Numbered from the stretch's first letter, positions 24,601-33,636 are shown. The stretch: 47,794 bases of DNA from Acidobacteriota bacterium (GCA_016196035.1 JACPYM010000081.1:1-47794), one strand, 5' to 3'. The notes: generated from the sequence alone by a model not told the origin. Translations and numbers: made by a program.

Positions 24601-24665
24601 CTTGTAGTAGCGAATTTATGCGCGGGGTTACTTGGCGAATATGCGAATAAATTCGCTACTACAAG
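24601..24665. repeat. Palindrome with 23-bp arms (family F)
   Basis: Arms at 24601-24623 and 24643-24665 match at 22 of 23 positions (CTTGTAGTAGCGAATTTAT...), with a 19-bp loop. It starts 10 bases after the TPR gene stop, so it may act as a transcription end or mRNA 3-prime stabiliser. Confidence 0.9.
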
Positions 24666-24750
24666 GGAGAACCCGACTGTCACACAATTTGCTTCTTCAA
24701 TGGTTTTGCGTTGAAACCAAAATGACAACCAATTTTCCAGGAGGGGAGCG

Positions 24751-25941
24751 ATGAACCGACGCTTGATTAACCTGGTCAGCGTTTTGTTACTGCTGGCGTT
24801 TCCGCTGGCGGCTGGGGCGCAAACCCGCTCTGCCAGTAATGCGGAACGCGAGGCCGTGATGCGCGAACTGGACTACCGCCTGACCCGCGAACGCGGTGCT
24901 GATATAGAAATCCGTATTGAGCTCGCCGAAGCCTATCCGCTCGGCAACAACGAAACGGGTGTGCGGGGCCGCGCTATGATTCGTGCACGCAACCGTGATT
25001 GGGAATCGCTCTGGTTCGATTCCGCGCTCGAACGCCGTGGGGGCCGCGTGACGCGGTTGGACTGGGGTTACGGCAACCGGCGCGGCGATGCTCGGCCCGG
25101 TGATCCCCGCACAAACGATCCGCGCCCTGACGACCGTTATCAGGGGAGCAGCAGCATTGGCGTGTTGCGCAATGGCCGCTACGAAATTCAACTAGTGGCG
25201 ACCAATCGTCTGCTCGACATCGGCAACGGCAACCAGGTCGTGCAACGCGAGGCCAGCCGCGCGCGCAGTCAGCAATGGGATTTGGAAATCGCTGGCGGCA
25301 ACTATTACTCCATACGCTCGGCGGAAACTGGCGAAGTGATGACCTTTGAAGGCCGTGGCGAAAGCGGCGACAACGTCATCTTGACGCGCGAACGGCGCAA
25401 TGATGAGGCGCAACTTTGGGAAATCCGCCCCGGCCCGGACAACGGCTATTACTTCATCGCGCGCAACGGCAAATCCATGGATTCGCCCAGCAGCGCTCGC
25501 AACGACGGCGGGCGGATGCAGCTATACAACCGCAACGGCGAAGCCAATCAGCGCTTCCGCTTGCGCCTGGTTGACGACCGCACGCGCCTGGATGATCGCA
25601 ATCGGGGTCGGGATCGTTACGACGACCGGGGACGCGAGAACAGCGGCGCCTCAAGTTTGCGCTGGAGCGGGCGCGTGGATGGCGAGATCGAAATCGAGGT
25701 GCGCGGCAATGTGGTGCGCGAACGGCATATTTCAGGCCAGGCGCCCTATGACGTGCGCACCAGTTCGGGTTGGTCGCTGCCGCGCCGTGACGTAACGGTG
25801 CGTGTCAATCGCCTGCGCGGACGCGGGCGCGTCGAAGTGGTTGAACAACCCACCTCGCGCAATGGCTATGTGGCGGTCATCCGCATCAGCGATGCCGACC
25901 GGGGCGCGGATGATTACGAACTCGAAATCAGTTGGAACTGA
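24751..25941 (+). CDS. Secreted protein with ricin-type beta-trefoil lectin domain
   Basis: The protein has 396 residues, with a strong AGGAGG ribosome site. It has a signal peptide MNRRLINLVSVLLLLAFPLAAGAQ. Residues 35-130 carry an Arg-rich region with DPRTNDPRPDD spacers. Residues about 138-275 form a ricin-like trefoil (GRYEIQLVATNRLLDIGNG, QWDLEIAGGNYYSIRSAETG, NGYYFIARNGKSMDSP, NQRFRLRLVDD). After a basic linker (DRNRGRDRYDDRGREN) a beta-rich domain follows. The trefoil suggests binding of glycans or cell-wall polymers outside the cell. Catalytic residues are not evident. The gene stands alone between palindromes F and D. Confidence 0.78.
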   Translation: MNRRLINLVSVLLLLAFPLAAGAQTRSASNAEREAVMRELDYRLTRERGADIEIRIELAEAYPLGNNETGVRGRAMIRARNRDWESLWFDSALERRGGRVTRLDWGYGNRRGDARPGDPRTNDPRPDDRYQGSSSIGVLRNGRYEIQLVATNRLLDIGNGNQVVQREASRARSQQWDLEIAGGNYYSIRSAETGEVMTFEGRGESGDNVILTRERRNDEAQLWEIRPGPDNGYYFIARNGKSMDSPSSARNDGGRMQLYNRNGEANQRFRLRLVDDRTRLDDRNRGRDRYDDRGRENSGASSLRWSGRVDGEIEIEVRGNVVRERHISGQAPYDVRTSSGWSLPRRDVTVRVNRLRGRGRVEVVEQPTSRNGYVAVIRISDADRGADDYELEISWN

Positions 25942-26002
25942 CAACACCAGCGACCTAGCGCCGTGGAAGTCGCCGGTCGCGGCGTGAATTGACGCGCAGC
26001 GT

Positions 26003-26105
26003 CTTTGGAGTGCGCGCGGCACAGGCCGCCGCTTTGGTAATCCCTTGGTTAGCAAATGATCAAAGGCTTACCAAAGCGGCGGCCTGTGCCGCGCGCACTC
26101 CAAAG
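26003..26105. repeat. Palindrome with perfect 38-bp arms (family D/E, copy 1)
   Basis: Arms at 26003-26040 and 26068-26105 are perfect complements (CTTTGGAGTGCGCGCGGC...GCTTTGG), with a 27-bp loop. It lies between convergent genes (lectin gene stop 25941, reductase stop 26123), where it could end transcription from both sides. A related copy is at 30128-30286. Confidence 0.95.
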
Positions 26106-26122
26106 GCTTCGCCCAGCCAAGT

Positions 26123-27349
26123 TCAGCGGCTGTCTGGGGCGGTTCCAATTTCAATCGCCATACCCGCCTGTTTCAACCGTTCGGCCAAAATGTCGCCCAA
26201 GCCAGTCGCCGGCGTCAACAAACCGCCATGTGGCGCGCCGCCAGGCAAAGCGGCGGGATTACCTGTTAAACATAAGGCCGATTCGCACAGAAATTTCACT
26301 GTGGCGCGATTGCCAGGATCGCCTTGGCCTTTGATGACGCCGCGCACCTGACGACCATCTACCGCCACACCCAGTAATTCACAGCGGAACCAGCCTTCAT
26401 TCATCGTCTTTTCCGCAGGCCCCTGCCCCGGCGCGGGCAACACGGATTTCAAGAGGGGCCGCAGCGGCGATTGCAGCGCCAATTCAAACAGCGTCGCGCC
26501 CGCCGCTAATCCGCCAGCCGGCAGCCAGCCCAGCGGGCCGTTGAATTTGGTGTATTCCTGATAACTGAACTCCGCGCCATACCCCGCCTGCCATTCACTG
26601 AACAGCGCCTGACTGCGGCGCACGACGCGCGTGTTGATCGGCCCCATCACAAACGGCGCGACCCACGCGCCCGCGTCGGCGTCGTAATGCGGCGTGACTG
26701 GGTCCTGGTTTTGCCGTAAAGCGGCGCGTGTCGCCTCCGGCACAGGGTTCAGCAAAAACGGATGGCGCGCGTGGACGGCCTGCCCGCTTTCATACAGGTT
26801 GAAGGCCGTCGCCAGCGTGCCGCCATTCACGCCGCCCGCCATTTGAAAGTAGGCTTTGACGCTCCGGCAATCCACACCGAATTGCTGTTGGATGTGACGC
26901 GCCATCAGGAACGCGCCCAAATCGGAAGGCACCGAGTCAAAGCCGCAAAACGGAATGATGCGCGTGCCCGTCGCGGCGGCTTCGGTGTGGTAACGATCAA
27001 TCAACTCTCTGACCCAAACGGTCTCGCCCGTGATGTCTACGTAATGTGTCTGGTGGCGCACGCAGGCATCCACGAGCTTCGTACCGTACAAGGCAAACGG
27101 CCCGGCGGTCGTGAGCACGACACGCGTGCGCGCGGCGATGGCATCCAACGCGGTTTGATCCTGACTGTCAGCGACGAGGATGTCAGCCGAAGCGCCGATT
27201 TCAGCTTGCACGGCAGCCAGCTTTTCATGATTGCGCCCGGCCATGGCCCAGCGCACGTTTGGCGCATGCTGAGCGAAATAGGCGACCGTCTGTTTGCCGG
27301 TAAAACCGCTCGCGCCATACAACACGACATCGTAATCACGGGTTTGCAT
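26123..27349 (-). CDS. Saccharopine-dehydrogenase-like NAD(P)-dependent reductase (trans-acting enoyl reductase family)
   Basis: The protein has 408 residues. The Rossmann motif is at the N-terminus (YDVVLYGASGFTGKQTVAYFA). Further family landmarks are TAGPFALYG, HYVDITGE and CGFDSVPSDLGAFL. The same architecture is shared by mycobacterial trans-acting enoyl reductases and saccharopine dehydrogenase-like lipid-associated proteins. The substrate is unknown, possibly an acyl chain. The PNPOx-family gene upstream on the same strand and the 28-bp-arm palindrome in between suggest a weak operon. The C-terminus (GTAPDSR) ends just before palindrome D/E. Confidence 0.85.
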   Translation of the reverse strand: MQTRDYDVVLYGASGFTGKQTVAYFAQHAPNVRWAMAGRNHEKLAAVQAEIGASADILVADSQDQTALDAIAARTRVVLTTAGPFALYGTKLVDACVRHQTHYVDITGETVWVRELIDRYHTEAAATGTRIIPFCGFDSVPSDLGAFLMARHIQQQFGVDCRSVKAYFQMAGGVNGGTLATAFNLYESGQAVHARHPFLLNPVPEATRAALRQNQDPVTPHYDADAGAWVAPFVMGPINTRVVRRSQALFSEWQAGYGAEFSYQEYTKFNGPLGWLPAGGLAAGATLFELALQSPLRPLLKSVLPAPGQGPAEKTMNEGWFRCELLGVAVDGRQVRGVIKGQGDPGNRATVKFLCESALCLTGNPAALPGGAPHGGLLTPATGLGDILAERLKQAGMAIEIGTAPDSR

Positions 27350-27362
27350 AGGGGCCTACTTT

Positions 27363-27434
27363 GTACGGTACCGCGCGCGTCAGCAAGCGGCTGCCTACGC
27401 TGCGCACCGCTTGCTGACGCGCGCGGTACCGTAC
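27363..27434. repeat. Palindrome with perfect 28-bp arms (family C, copy 2)
   Basis: Arms at 27363-27390 and 27407-27434 are perfect (GTACGGTACCGCGCGCGTCA and further), with a 16-bp loop. The same 24-bp core occurs at 16422-16511, 11 kb away. Here it sits in the gap between the PNPOx-family and reductase genes without entering either reading frame. Confidence 0.95.
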
Positions 27435-27441
27435 CGATACG

Positions 27442-27921
27442 CTATTCCTGCCAAGTCAGAATCTTGCCGCCCTGCCCCAACATCAGACTGCCCGGCATCA
27501 CGCGCAAGCGCCAGGGTTCCAGCCGCAACGCGACAAAGGCGTCGCACGTCGGGCTTGTCCAGGCGGGAATGATTGCGGGGTTGTAGCCGAGCGGCGCCGG
27601 CGTGCTGTCAAAGAGATTCCACAGCATCGTGCGCGTCTCTTCGTCAAAGGCCCAACTGGCGCGGCATTCGGCGACGCAAGTGTCGTGGTTCGCGGCCCAG
27701 TAATTCAGCGACAGATACGGGCTGGCTTGCAGGTGCGCGCGTTTGGTCGGCGTCGGCGAAGTGCCAATCCAACCGACCAACTTCGCGCCGTCCCATTGCC
27801 AGATCGGATGCAGGACGCGCGAACGCGGACGGCCCTGGGCATCCACCGAGGCGGCACTGGCCCAGACGATGCGATGCGCCATTTCGACAAAGGCGGGAGC
27901 GACTTCCTTTAACTTTTGCAT
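27442..27921 (-). CDS. Pyridoxamine 5'-phosphate oxidase-family protein
   Basis: The protein has 159 residues. The split-barrel flavin-binding signature is seen in VWASAASVDAQGRPRSRVLHPIWQWDGAKLVGWIGT, followed by SPYLSLNYWA. Members bind FMN or F420 and reduce or oxidise small molecules, and many are of unknown substrate. It is shorter than true PdxH and lacks its PLP-binding motifs, so a general PNPOx-like role is the safest call. It lies upstream of the saccharopine-like gene on the same strand. Confidence 0.85.
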   Translation of the reverse strand: MQKLKEVAPAFVEMAHRIVWASAASVDAQGRPRSRVLHPIWQWDGAKLVGWIGTSPTPTKRAHLQASPYLSLNYWAANHDTCVAECRASWAFDEETRTMLWNLFDSTPAPLGYNPAIIPAWTSPTCDAFVALRLEPWRLRVMPGSLMLGQGGKILTWQE

Positions 27922-28014
27922 GGCAACTCATCCATCACAACGCTCTAAAAACCAAGCGCGGCCACGGCGTGGGGAAAAGCCGTCGAGCCGCGCTGGCGGA
28001 TTGCGCCGAAAGGC

Positions 28015-28431
28015 TTATTTGATCTTGTAACCAGCCTCGCGCGAGCCTTCGCGATGCGCGGTGTGGCAGCCCATGCAGGTGCCCTGGATTTTTTGCTGCT
28101 CGGCGGGAATCTTGTCCCATTCGCCAGCCGCGGCGAGTTTGCCGATGGCGGCGGCGGCATTTTTCCCGGTGACGGAAAAATCCACCGCGTCCTGCGCCTT
28201 GTGCTCTTTCCAGAAATCTTCGGAAGTTTTGAAGATGGCTTCCAGCTTGGCGGCATCGGACTTGGCGCCGTCAGCGTTTTTCTCGGTGACGTTTTTGCGC
28301 AGGCTGCCGTTGGTCGGCATGATCGTTTTCATGGCCGCTTCAAACGCGGCTTGGTCAAAGGCCCGGGGCGTCGCCGCGAGGACGCTTAAGGCCGTGAGGG
28401 TCAGTACAACAGAGAGTTTCAAAAGCTTCAT
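28015..28431 (-). CDS. Class II (cytochrome c'-type) haem protein
   Basis: The protein has 138 residues. The signal peptide is MKLLKLSVVLTLTALSVLAA. A four-helix bundle is followed by a C-terminal CMGCH (C119, C122, H123) haem site, the position typical of class II cytochromes c. Exported, so it acts in the periplasm in electron transfer or in binding small gases such as NO. It is a stand-alone gene between the PNPOx-family and HerA-like genes, with a GGAG ribosome site. Confidence 0.88.
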   Translation of the reverse strand: MKLLKLSVVLTLTALSVLAATPRAFDQAAFEAAMKTIMPTNGSLRKNVTEKNADGAKSDAAKLEAIFKTSEDFWKEHKAQDAVDFSVTGKNAAAAIGKLAAAGEWDKIPAEQQKIQGTCMGCHTAHREGSREAGYKIK

Positions 28432-28525
28432 GTGTTCTCCTAACTGGGTTGTTTTGCTAATTCAGTTTGTGTGAAGCGGGCCTTGCCAGGTGAACCGCCA
28501 AGTTGATAGTCAGGGAGGAAAATCG

Positions 28526-30001
28526 TTACCGCCGCCGCCCGCTGCCGCCAAAAATTCCACCCAGCAAGCCGCGCGAAATTTCGCGCGCCACCTGCGTCCC
28601 AATCGAACGCGCCGCGCTTTTGGCGAACGCGCCCAACAATCCGCCCGCCACGCCCATCACGCCGGCCATCGCGCCCGACATTGCGTCTGGTTGCGCGGGC
28701 GCGGCCTCCGGTTCCGCCTGCATCTGAGCCGCGCGGTTCTTCAACATTTCGTAGGCCGAATCGCGATCCACAGCGTTTTCATAATGGCCATAAAACGACG
28801 AGCCGCGAATCACGGCTTGCCGCTGTTCGGGCGTGATCGCACCCAGCTTGCTTTCGGGCGGCGCGATGAACGCGCGGCGCACGATGGTCGGCGTGCCCTT
28901 TTCGTCAAGCACTGAGATCAGCGCTTCGCCCACACCAAGTTCCGTAATCGCGGCTTCGGTGTCGAGCGCGGGGTTGACGCGAAACGTCGTGGCGGCGGCC
29001 TTGACCGCCTTTTGGTCGCGTGGGGTAAAGGCGCGCAAGGCGTGTTGTACGCGATTGCCCAATTGGCCCAGCACTAGGTCGGGAATGTCGAGCGGATTCT
29101 GGCTGACGAAATAGACGCCGACGCCTTTTGAGCGCACCAGGCGCACGACCTGTTCGATCTTGGTCAGCAGCGCGTCCGGCGCGTCGTCAAAGAGCAAGTG
29201 CGCTTCGTCGAAAAAGAACACCAGTTTGGGTTTGTCGAGGTCGCCGACTTCGGGCAGCATTTCGTAAAACTCCGAAAGCAGCCAGAGCAGAAAGGTCGCG
29301 TAAAGCATCGGCGAGGCCAATAATTTATCCGCCGCCAAAATGTTGATGACGCCGCGCCCATCATCGCCGCTTTGCAGCATGTCGTTCAAATCCAGCGCGG
29401 GTTCGCCGAAGAATTTGTCGCCGCCCTGTTGCTCGACTTCCAGCAAGCGGCGTTGAATCGCGCCCACACTGGCCGCTGAAACGTTGCCGTAGCTGGTCGT
29501 CAATTCTTTGGCGTTGTCAGCCACGTGCTGCAACATCGCGCGCAGGTCTTTCAGATCAAGCAGCAACAGTTTGTTGTCGTCGGCGACCTTGAAAACCAGA
29601 TTGAGCACGCCGCCCTGCGTGTCGTTCAGGTTCAAGACGCGCGTTAGCAAGAGCGGCCCCATCTCCGAAATCGTCGCGCGCAGCGGATGCCCCAGTTCGC
29701 CGAAGACATCCCAAAAGACGACCGGATAAGCCTGGTATTTGAAATCGTCGCGCGCGAACTGTTGCACGCGCTCGGCCACTTTGGGATTGTCGCCGCCCGT
29801 CTGCGAAATGCCGGCCAAGTCGCCTTTCACGTCGGCCATAAACACCGGAATGCCCTGGCGGCTGAAACTCTCGGCCAGCACGCGCAGCGTCACGCTTTTG
29901 CCGGTGCCGGTCGCGCCCGCGATCATGCCGTGGCGATTGGCCATCTTGGGCAGCAGGTAAATCTCTTCGGTATCTTTGGCGAGCAGAATTGGGGTTGCCA
30001 T
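28526..30001 (-). CDS. HerA/FtsK-like ATPase (DUF853 family)
   Basis: The protein has 491 residues. Walker A is GATGTGKS (29-36) and Walker B is [11 protein letters not shown] (D265, E266). DUF853 members (E. coli YjgR type) are hexameric P-loop ATPases related to HerA helicases. The C-terminal 60 residues are Ala- and Gly-rich and end [11 protein letters not shown], as in other members. Role unknown: DNA translocation or a phosphatase-like role has been suggested for the group. No NurA or other helicase partner lies nearby. Confidence 0.9.
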   Translation of the reverse strand: MATPILLAKDTEEIYLLPKMANRHGMIAGATGTGKSVTLRVLAESFSRQGIPVFMADVKGDLAGISQTGGDNPKVAERVQQFARDDFKYQAYPVVFWDVFGELGHPLRATISEMGPLLLTRVLNLNDTQGGVLNLVFKVADDNKLLLLDLKDLRAMLQHVADNAKELTTSYGNVSAASVGAIQRRLLEVEQQGGDKFFGEPALDLNDMLQSGDDGRGVINILAADKLLASPMLYATFLLWLLSEFYEMLPEVGDLDKPKLVFFFDEAHLLFDDAPDALLTKIEQVVRLVRSKGVGVYFVSQNPLDIPDLVLGQLGNRVQHALRAFTPRDQKAVKAAATTFRVNPALDTEAAITELGVGEALISVLDEKGTPTIVRRAFIAPPESKLGAITPEQRQAVIRGSSFYGHYENAVDRDSAYEMLKNRAAQMQAEPEAAPAQPDAMSGAMAGVMGVAGGLLGAFAKSAARSIGTQVAREISRGLLGGIFGGSGRRR

Positions 30002-30127
30002 CTCGTTCAGTTTCCTTCTTTTGAGTTATTGAGTGGGGTTGTGCGCTGCGCAGTATAGCAGCGATGTGGCGGAACGGGGAACAGCAGCGCAAGGGAGATA
30101 AATGAAGCTTGTGCTTATTTCGGTATG

Positions 30128-30286
30128 CGCAGCCTTTGGAGTGCGGCGGCTCGACGCCGCTTTGGTAGGCCCTCGGCAACAGACGTGCAGCAGGCAGTCA
30201 AAGCCAATGGCAAGTGTTCCCGGCCTGCTGTCCCGAGCCAAAGCTATGCCAAAGCGGCGTCGAGCCGCCGCACGCCAAAGGCTGCG
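30128..30286. repeat. Inverted repeat with 38-bp arms (family D/E, copy 2)
   Basis: Arms at 30128-30165 and 30249-30286 match at 37 of 38 positions (CGCAGCCTTTGGAGTGCGGC...). The 83-bp centre holds no gene. Outer arm sequence CTTTGGAGTGCG and CCGCTTTGG are shared with the copy at 26003-26105. It lies in the 449-bp non-coding gap 30002-30450 upstream of the HerA-like gene. Confidence 0.93.
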
Positions 30287-30349
30287 CCGCGCCAAAGTAT
30301 TGACGGGCCGCCGGAGAAATAAGCACAGGCCTCAGATAATTGCCCACCA

Positions 30350-30419
30350 CAAAAAGGCGCAAAAGGCGCAAAAGAATTCAAACTGGTCAATCTGTTTTGC
30401 GTTTTTTTGCGCCTTTTTG
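30350..30419. repeat. Imperfect inverted repeat rich in GGCGCAAAA (family G)
   Basis: Left arm 30350-30373 and right arm 30395-30419 pair as CAAAAAGGCGCAAAA with a mismatched stretch, around a 21-bp loop. The right arm ends in GCCTTTTTG, so on the plus strand it resembles a terminator-type hairpin. It is the second palindrome in the 30002-30450 gap; nothing else was seen there. Confidence 0.75.
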
Positions 30420-30450
30420 CGGCGGCTTTCTTCGATGATGATGGTCGTGA

Positions 30451-30684
<234 letters not shown>

Positions 30685-30754
30685 TCACCTCGCCACCCTA
30701 TTTTCACCGCCCAGCAGTCGCAAAGAAAGTCATCTATACATCAGGAGGAAACGC

Positions 30755-31228
30755 ATGCCCAAACGTTACTGGCTGTTGAAGTCGGAGCCGGAGGCATTTT
30801 CGATTCAGGATTTGGCCCAGGCGAAAGGCCAAACCACCTGTTGGGACGGGGTGCGCAACTATCAGGCCCGCAATTTCATGCGCGAGATACGGCTGGGCGA
30901 CCAAGCGTTTTTTTATCACAGCAACGCCGCGCCGCCCTGCATCGTCGGCAGCGTCGAAATCGTCAAGCAGGCCTATCCCGATCCCACGCAATTCGATCCC
31001 AAAGATCATCATTACGATCCGAAAAGCAAAATGGATAGCCCGGCCTGGGACATGGTGGACGTCAAGCTGGTCGAGATTTTCCCGCGCGCGCTGGGCCTGG
31101 ATGAACTGCGCGAAGTGCCGGAACTGGAAGGCATGGAACTCTTGCGGCGCGGTTCACGTTTGTCGGTACAACCGGTCAGCCCTGAACAATGGAAAGTCAT
31201 TGTCAAACTGGCCAAACGTAAGAAATAA
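30755..31228 (+). CDS. EVE-domain protein
   Basis: The protein has 157 residues from ATG 30755, preceded by AGGAGGAAACGC. EVE-fold landmarks are YWLLKSEPEAFSIQDL, WDGVRNYQARNFMREIRLGD, FFYHSN and WDMVDVKLVE. The domain is PUA/YTH-like and binds modified bases in DNA or RNA (5-methylcytosine family). Bacterial stand-alone EVE proteins are proposed to read modified DNA, some in defence. No restriction genes lie beside it here. The stop is 12 bases before palindrome B copy 2. Confidence 0.9.
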   Translation: MPKRYWLLKSEPEAFSIQDLAQAKGQTTCWDGVRNYQARNFMREIRLGDQAFFYHSNAAPPCIVGSVEIVKQAYPDPTQFDPKDHHYDPKSKMDSPAWDMVDVKLVEIFPRALGLDELREVPELEGMELLRRGSRLSVQPVSPEQWKVIVKLAKRKK

Positions 31229-31240
31229 CATTCGGGACAT

Positions 31241-31331
31241 GTTTGCCAGAGAGGCACGGAGGCACGGAGGAAAAACAGCAATTCCCTGCTCACTTAGAAA
31301 TCCTCTGTGTCTCCGTACCTCTCTGGCAAAC
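31241..31331. repeat. Inverted repeat with 30-bp arms (family B, copy 2)
   Basis: Arms at 31241-31270 and 31302-31331 match at about 26-27 of 30 positions (TTTGCCAGAGAGGCACGGAG). They share CAGAG/GAGGCACGGAG blocks with the perfect copy at 23093-23193. It lies between the EVE and VOC genes. Confidence 0.88.
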
Positions 31332-31365
31332 TCCCCTTGTCTTACCTTTTCAAAGGAGCATCCCA

Positions 31366-31755
31366 ATGGCAGCACGTGTCGCACATTTTGAAATTCACGC
31401 TGAAAACCCCGCACGCGCTATCGCGTTTTACACCCAAACGCTGGGCTGGGAATTCCAGCAATGGGCCGATCAACCGTATTGGCTGATTTCCACCGGCCCC
31501 ACCGATCAACCCGGCATCAATGGCGGCTTGCTGCCGCGTCACGGCGCGGGGCCGCTGGATGGCCAAGCCGTCAATGCTTTCGTCTGCACCGTGATGACCG
31601 ATGCGCTGGATGAATTGCTGACAACCATCCCGGCCAACGGCGGTTCGATTGCGCTGCCCAAAATGCCGGTGCCGACCGTCGGCTGGCTGGCCTATTTCAA
31701 AGACACCGAAGGCAACATCTTTGGCGCGATGCAAAACGATCCGAATGCGCAATGA
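31366..31755 (+). CDS. VOC-family (glyoxalase/bleomycin-resistance-like) protein
   Basis: The protein has 129 residues from ATG 31366, with AAAGGAG upstream. Two beta-alpha-beta-beta-beta modules are seen: RVAHFEIHAENPARAIAFYTQTLGWEF with a metal-binding-type His, and ...GWLAYFKDTEGNIFGAMQ at the end. VOC proteins use a divalent metal for isomerisation or C-C chemistry, or bind drugs. Substrate unknown. A longer open frame upstream is only the translation of palindrome B and is rejected. Confidence 0.88.
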   Translation: MAARVAHFEIHAENPARAIAFYTQTLGWEFQQWADQPYWLISTGPTDQPGINGGLLPRHGAGPLDGQAVNAFVCTVMTDALDELLTTIPANGGSIALPKMPVPTVGWLAYFKDTEGNIFGAMQNDPNAQ

Positions 31756-31760
31756 CAACC

Positions 31761-31857
31761 GTGTCAGTAGCCCGACTGTGAAGGAGGGCTGGCTTCAAGT
31801 GAAACCCAATCAATCTGATTTGAAGCCAGCCCTCCTTCACAGTCGGGCTACTGACAC
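31761..31857. repeat. Palindrome with perfect 38-bp arms (family H)
   Basis: Arms at 31761-31798 and 31820-31857 are perfect complements (GTGTCAGTAGCCCGACTGTG and further) with a 21-bp loop. It starts 6 bases after the VOC stop and ends 14 bases before the DUF2461 start. Genes are in the same direction, so it separates two units. Confidence 0.95.
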
Positions 31858-31871
31858 AACGAGGAGCCCCG

Positions 31872-32585
31872 ATGGCAAAAGAGCTACGCTTCACCCCCGC
31901 CCTGTTCGACTTTTTGCGCGAACTCAAGGCCAACAACAACCGCGAGTGGTTCGAGGCCAACAAGCCACGCTACCTGGCCGATGTGCGCGAACCCTTTCTG
32001 GCCTTCATCGCCGCGCTGCGTCCGCGTTTGCAAAACCTCAGCCCGCATTACGTGGTCGAGCCGAAATGCATGTTCCGCATTTACCGCGACACGCGTTTTG
32101 CCAAAGACAAGACGCCGTATAAAACCGCCGCGTCGGCTTACTTCTGGCATCAGGCCGGCAAGCTCGATACGCCGGGCTTTTATCTGCACATGGAACCGGG
32201 CGACTGTTTCGTGGGCATGGGGCTGTATGAACCCGCGCCCGCGCTGCGCAATCAGGTCGTCGCGGCCATCGCCGCCAATGCCGACGAATGGCGCGGCATC
32301 ACCGGCGCCAAAGAATTCAAAAAGCAGTTCACCTTTAGCGGCGATGCGTTGCAGCGCGTGCCGAAGCCGTATGGCGAAGATCAGACGCTGGCGCCCGTCT
32401 TTGAAGATTTGAAACGCAAGTCTTTCATCGTCGTCGCCAAGCTGAACGAAAAGCAGGTTTGCGCCAGCGATTTTTTGGACAGATACGAAGCGCTTTGCAC
32501 TGCGGGCGCGCCGCTCGTGGCCTTCCTGACGCGCGCCGTCGGGTTGCCGTGGAGCGCAACCGATAAAGGGACAAGGAAAAAGTGA
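31872..32585 (+). CDS. DUF2461 (TIGR02453) family protein
   Basis: The protein has 237 residues with the ribosome site GAGGAG. Family motifs are FTPALFDFLRELKANNNREWFEANKPRYL near the N-terminus and MFRIYRDTRFAKDKTPYKTAASAYF near 70. The domain is conserved across bacteria and its activity is unknown. The stop overlaps the ATG of nth by one base (TGATG), so the two are translated together; this suggests a link to DNA repair or nucleic acids but does not prove it. Confidence 0.9.
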   Translation: MAKELRFTPALFDFLRELKANNNREWFEANKPRYLADVREPFLAFIAALRPRLQNLSPHYVVEPKCMFRIYRDTRFAKDKTPYKTAASAYFWHQAGKLDTPGFYLHMEPGDCFVGMGLYEPAPALRNQVVAAIAANADEWRGITGAKEFKKQFTFSGDALQRVPKPYGEDQTLAPVFEDLKRKSFIVVAKLNEKQVCASDFLDRYEALCTAGAPLVAFLTRAVGLPWSATDKGTRKK

Positions 32586-33250
32586 TGCCGAAAAAGAAAC
32601 GCGAGACCCAGGCGGAACGCTACGACCGCACTCAAAAAATCATCCGCGCGTTGAGCAAGACGTACCCTGAACCCAAGTGCGCGCTCGATCACGCCAATCC
32701 GTTTGAACTGTTAATTGCCACGATCCTTTCGGCCCAGTGCACCGACGTGCGCGTCAACCTCGTGACCGCCGATCTCTTTCGCAAATACCGCGCGCCGCAG
32801 GATTACCTGAACGTGCCGCAGAGCGAACTGGAGCGCGACATTCACTCGACCGGCTTTTACAAAAACAAAGCCAAGAACATTCAGGGCGCGTGTCAGGCGT
32901 TGGTCGAGAAACACAACAGCGAGGTGCCGCGCACGATGGACGAATTGCGCGCGCTGCCCGGCGTCGGGCGCAAGACGGCCAACGTTGTGCTTGGCAATGC
33001 GTTCGGCATCGCTTCGGGCGTGGTGGTGGATACGCACGTCACGCGGCTCTCGCAACGGCTGGCCCTGACCGAACAAAAGACTGCCGAAAAGATCGAAGAG
33101 GATTTGCTCGAACTCGTGCCCGAAAAGCATTGGATCAACTTTTCACACTGGCTGATCTTGCACGGACGCGCCGTGTGCAATGCGCGCAAACCGCTCTGCG
33201 ACAAATGCGTGATCGAGCCGCTGTGCCCGTCTTCATTGTTGCGGACATAA
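32585..33250 (+). CDS. nth: Endonuclease III (DNA glycosylase/AP lyase)
   Basis: The protein has 221 residues from ATG 32585; GTG 32582 is also possible. Helix-hairpin-helix LPGVGRKTANVVLG has the catalytic Lys K130, and VDTHVTR has the catalytic Asp D149. The [4Fe-4S] ligands C198-x6-C205-x2-C208-x5-C214 are complete. It removes oxidised pyrimidines such as thymine glycol and cuts the abasic strand in base-excision repair. It overlaps the DUF2461 gene upstream; a cupin gene follows after 14 bases. Confidence 0.97.
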   Translation: MPKKKRETQAERYDRTQKIIRALSKTYPEPKCALDHANPFELLIATILSAQCTDVRVNLVTADLFRKYRAPQDYLNVPQSELERDIHSTGFYKNKAKNIQGACQALVEKHNSEVPRTMDELRALPGVGRKTANVVLGNAFGIASGVVVDTHVTRLSQRLALTEQKTAEKIEEDLLELVPEKHWINFSHWLILHGRAVCNARKPLCDKCVIEPLCPSSLLRT

Positions 33251-33264
33251 CCTACGGAGAACCT

Positions 33265-33636
33265 ATGAAAAAGCTGTTCACACTGGTTGGTTTAGTGTCG
33301 CTGCTGCTGCTTTGCATGCGTTGGGGCAGCGCCGTCCCGCAAGACCTCGATCCGCTAAAAGTGGCGAGCGACACGCACAAGCTGCTCTTTGAGAACCGCT
33401 TTGTGCGCGTGTTGGAAGTCCACGTGCCGCCCGGCAAAACCGAACCCTGGCACCAGCATGGCAATCGCGTAGTTGTTTACCTCTCGGATTACCACACACG
33501 CATCACCGAACGCGGCGGCCAGCCACAAGAGAACCTGCGCAAAGCCGGACTGGCGCGTTGGAGCGAACCCACCATTCACCAGGTCGAGAACATCGGCAAA
33601 ACCGAGGGGCGCGTCATCAGCGTGGAACTCAAATAA
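33265..33636 (+). CDS. Exported cupin-like protein
   Basis: The protein has 123 residues from ATG 33265 with GGAGA upstream. A signal peptide (MKKLFTLVGLVSLLLLCMRWGSA) is followed by a single cupin barrel: FVRVLEVHVPPGKTEPWHQHGN has the metal-binding His pair H63 and H65, and the barrel ends with EGRVISVELK. Substrate unknown. It follows nth by 14 bases and precedes the alpha/beta hydrolase by 8 bases, so DUF2461-nth-cupin-hydrolase forms one operon. Confidence 0.8.
   Translation: MKKLFTLVGLVSLLLLCMRWGSAVPQDLDPLKVASDTHKLLFENRFVRVLEVHVPPGKTEPWHQHGNRVVVYLSDYHTRITERGGQPQENLRKAGLARWSEPTIHQVENIGKTEGRVISVELK

Noticed and set aside
23358-24728. 456-residue open frame on the minus strand opposite the TPR gene
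   Set aside because: Arg/Gln-rich shadow of a GC-rich gene without domain features; the plus-strand frame has a signal anchor, TPRs and a CBM-like domain.
32737-33636. 299-residue frame spanning nth and the cupin gene
   Set aside because: Its first 175 codons are an out-of-frame reading of nth. Only the part from ATG 33265, with a signal peptide and cupin motif, is real.
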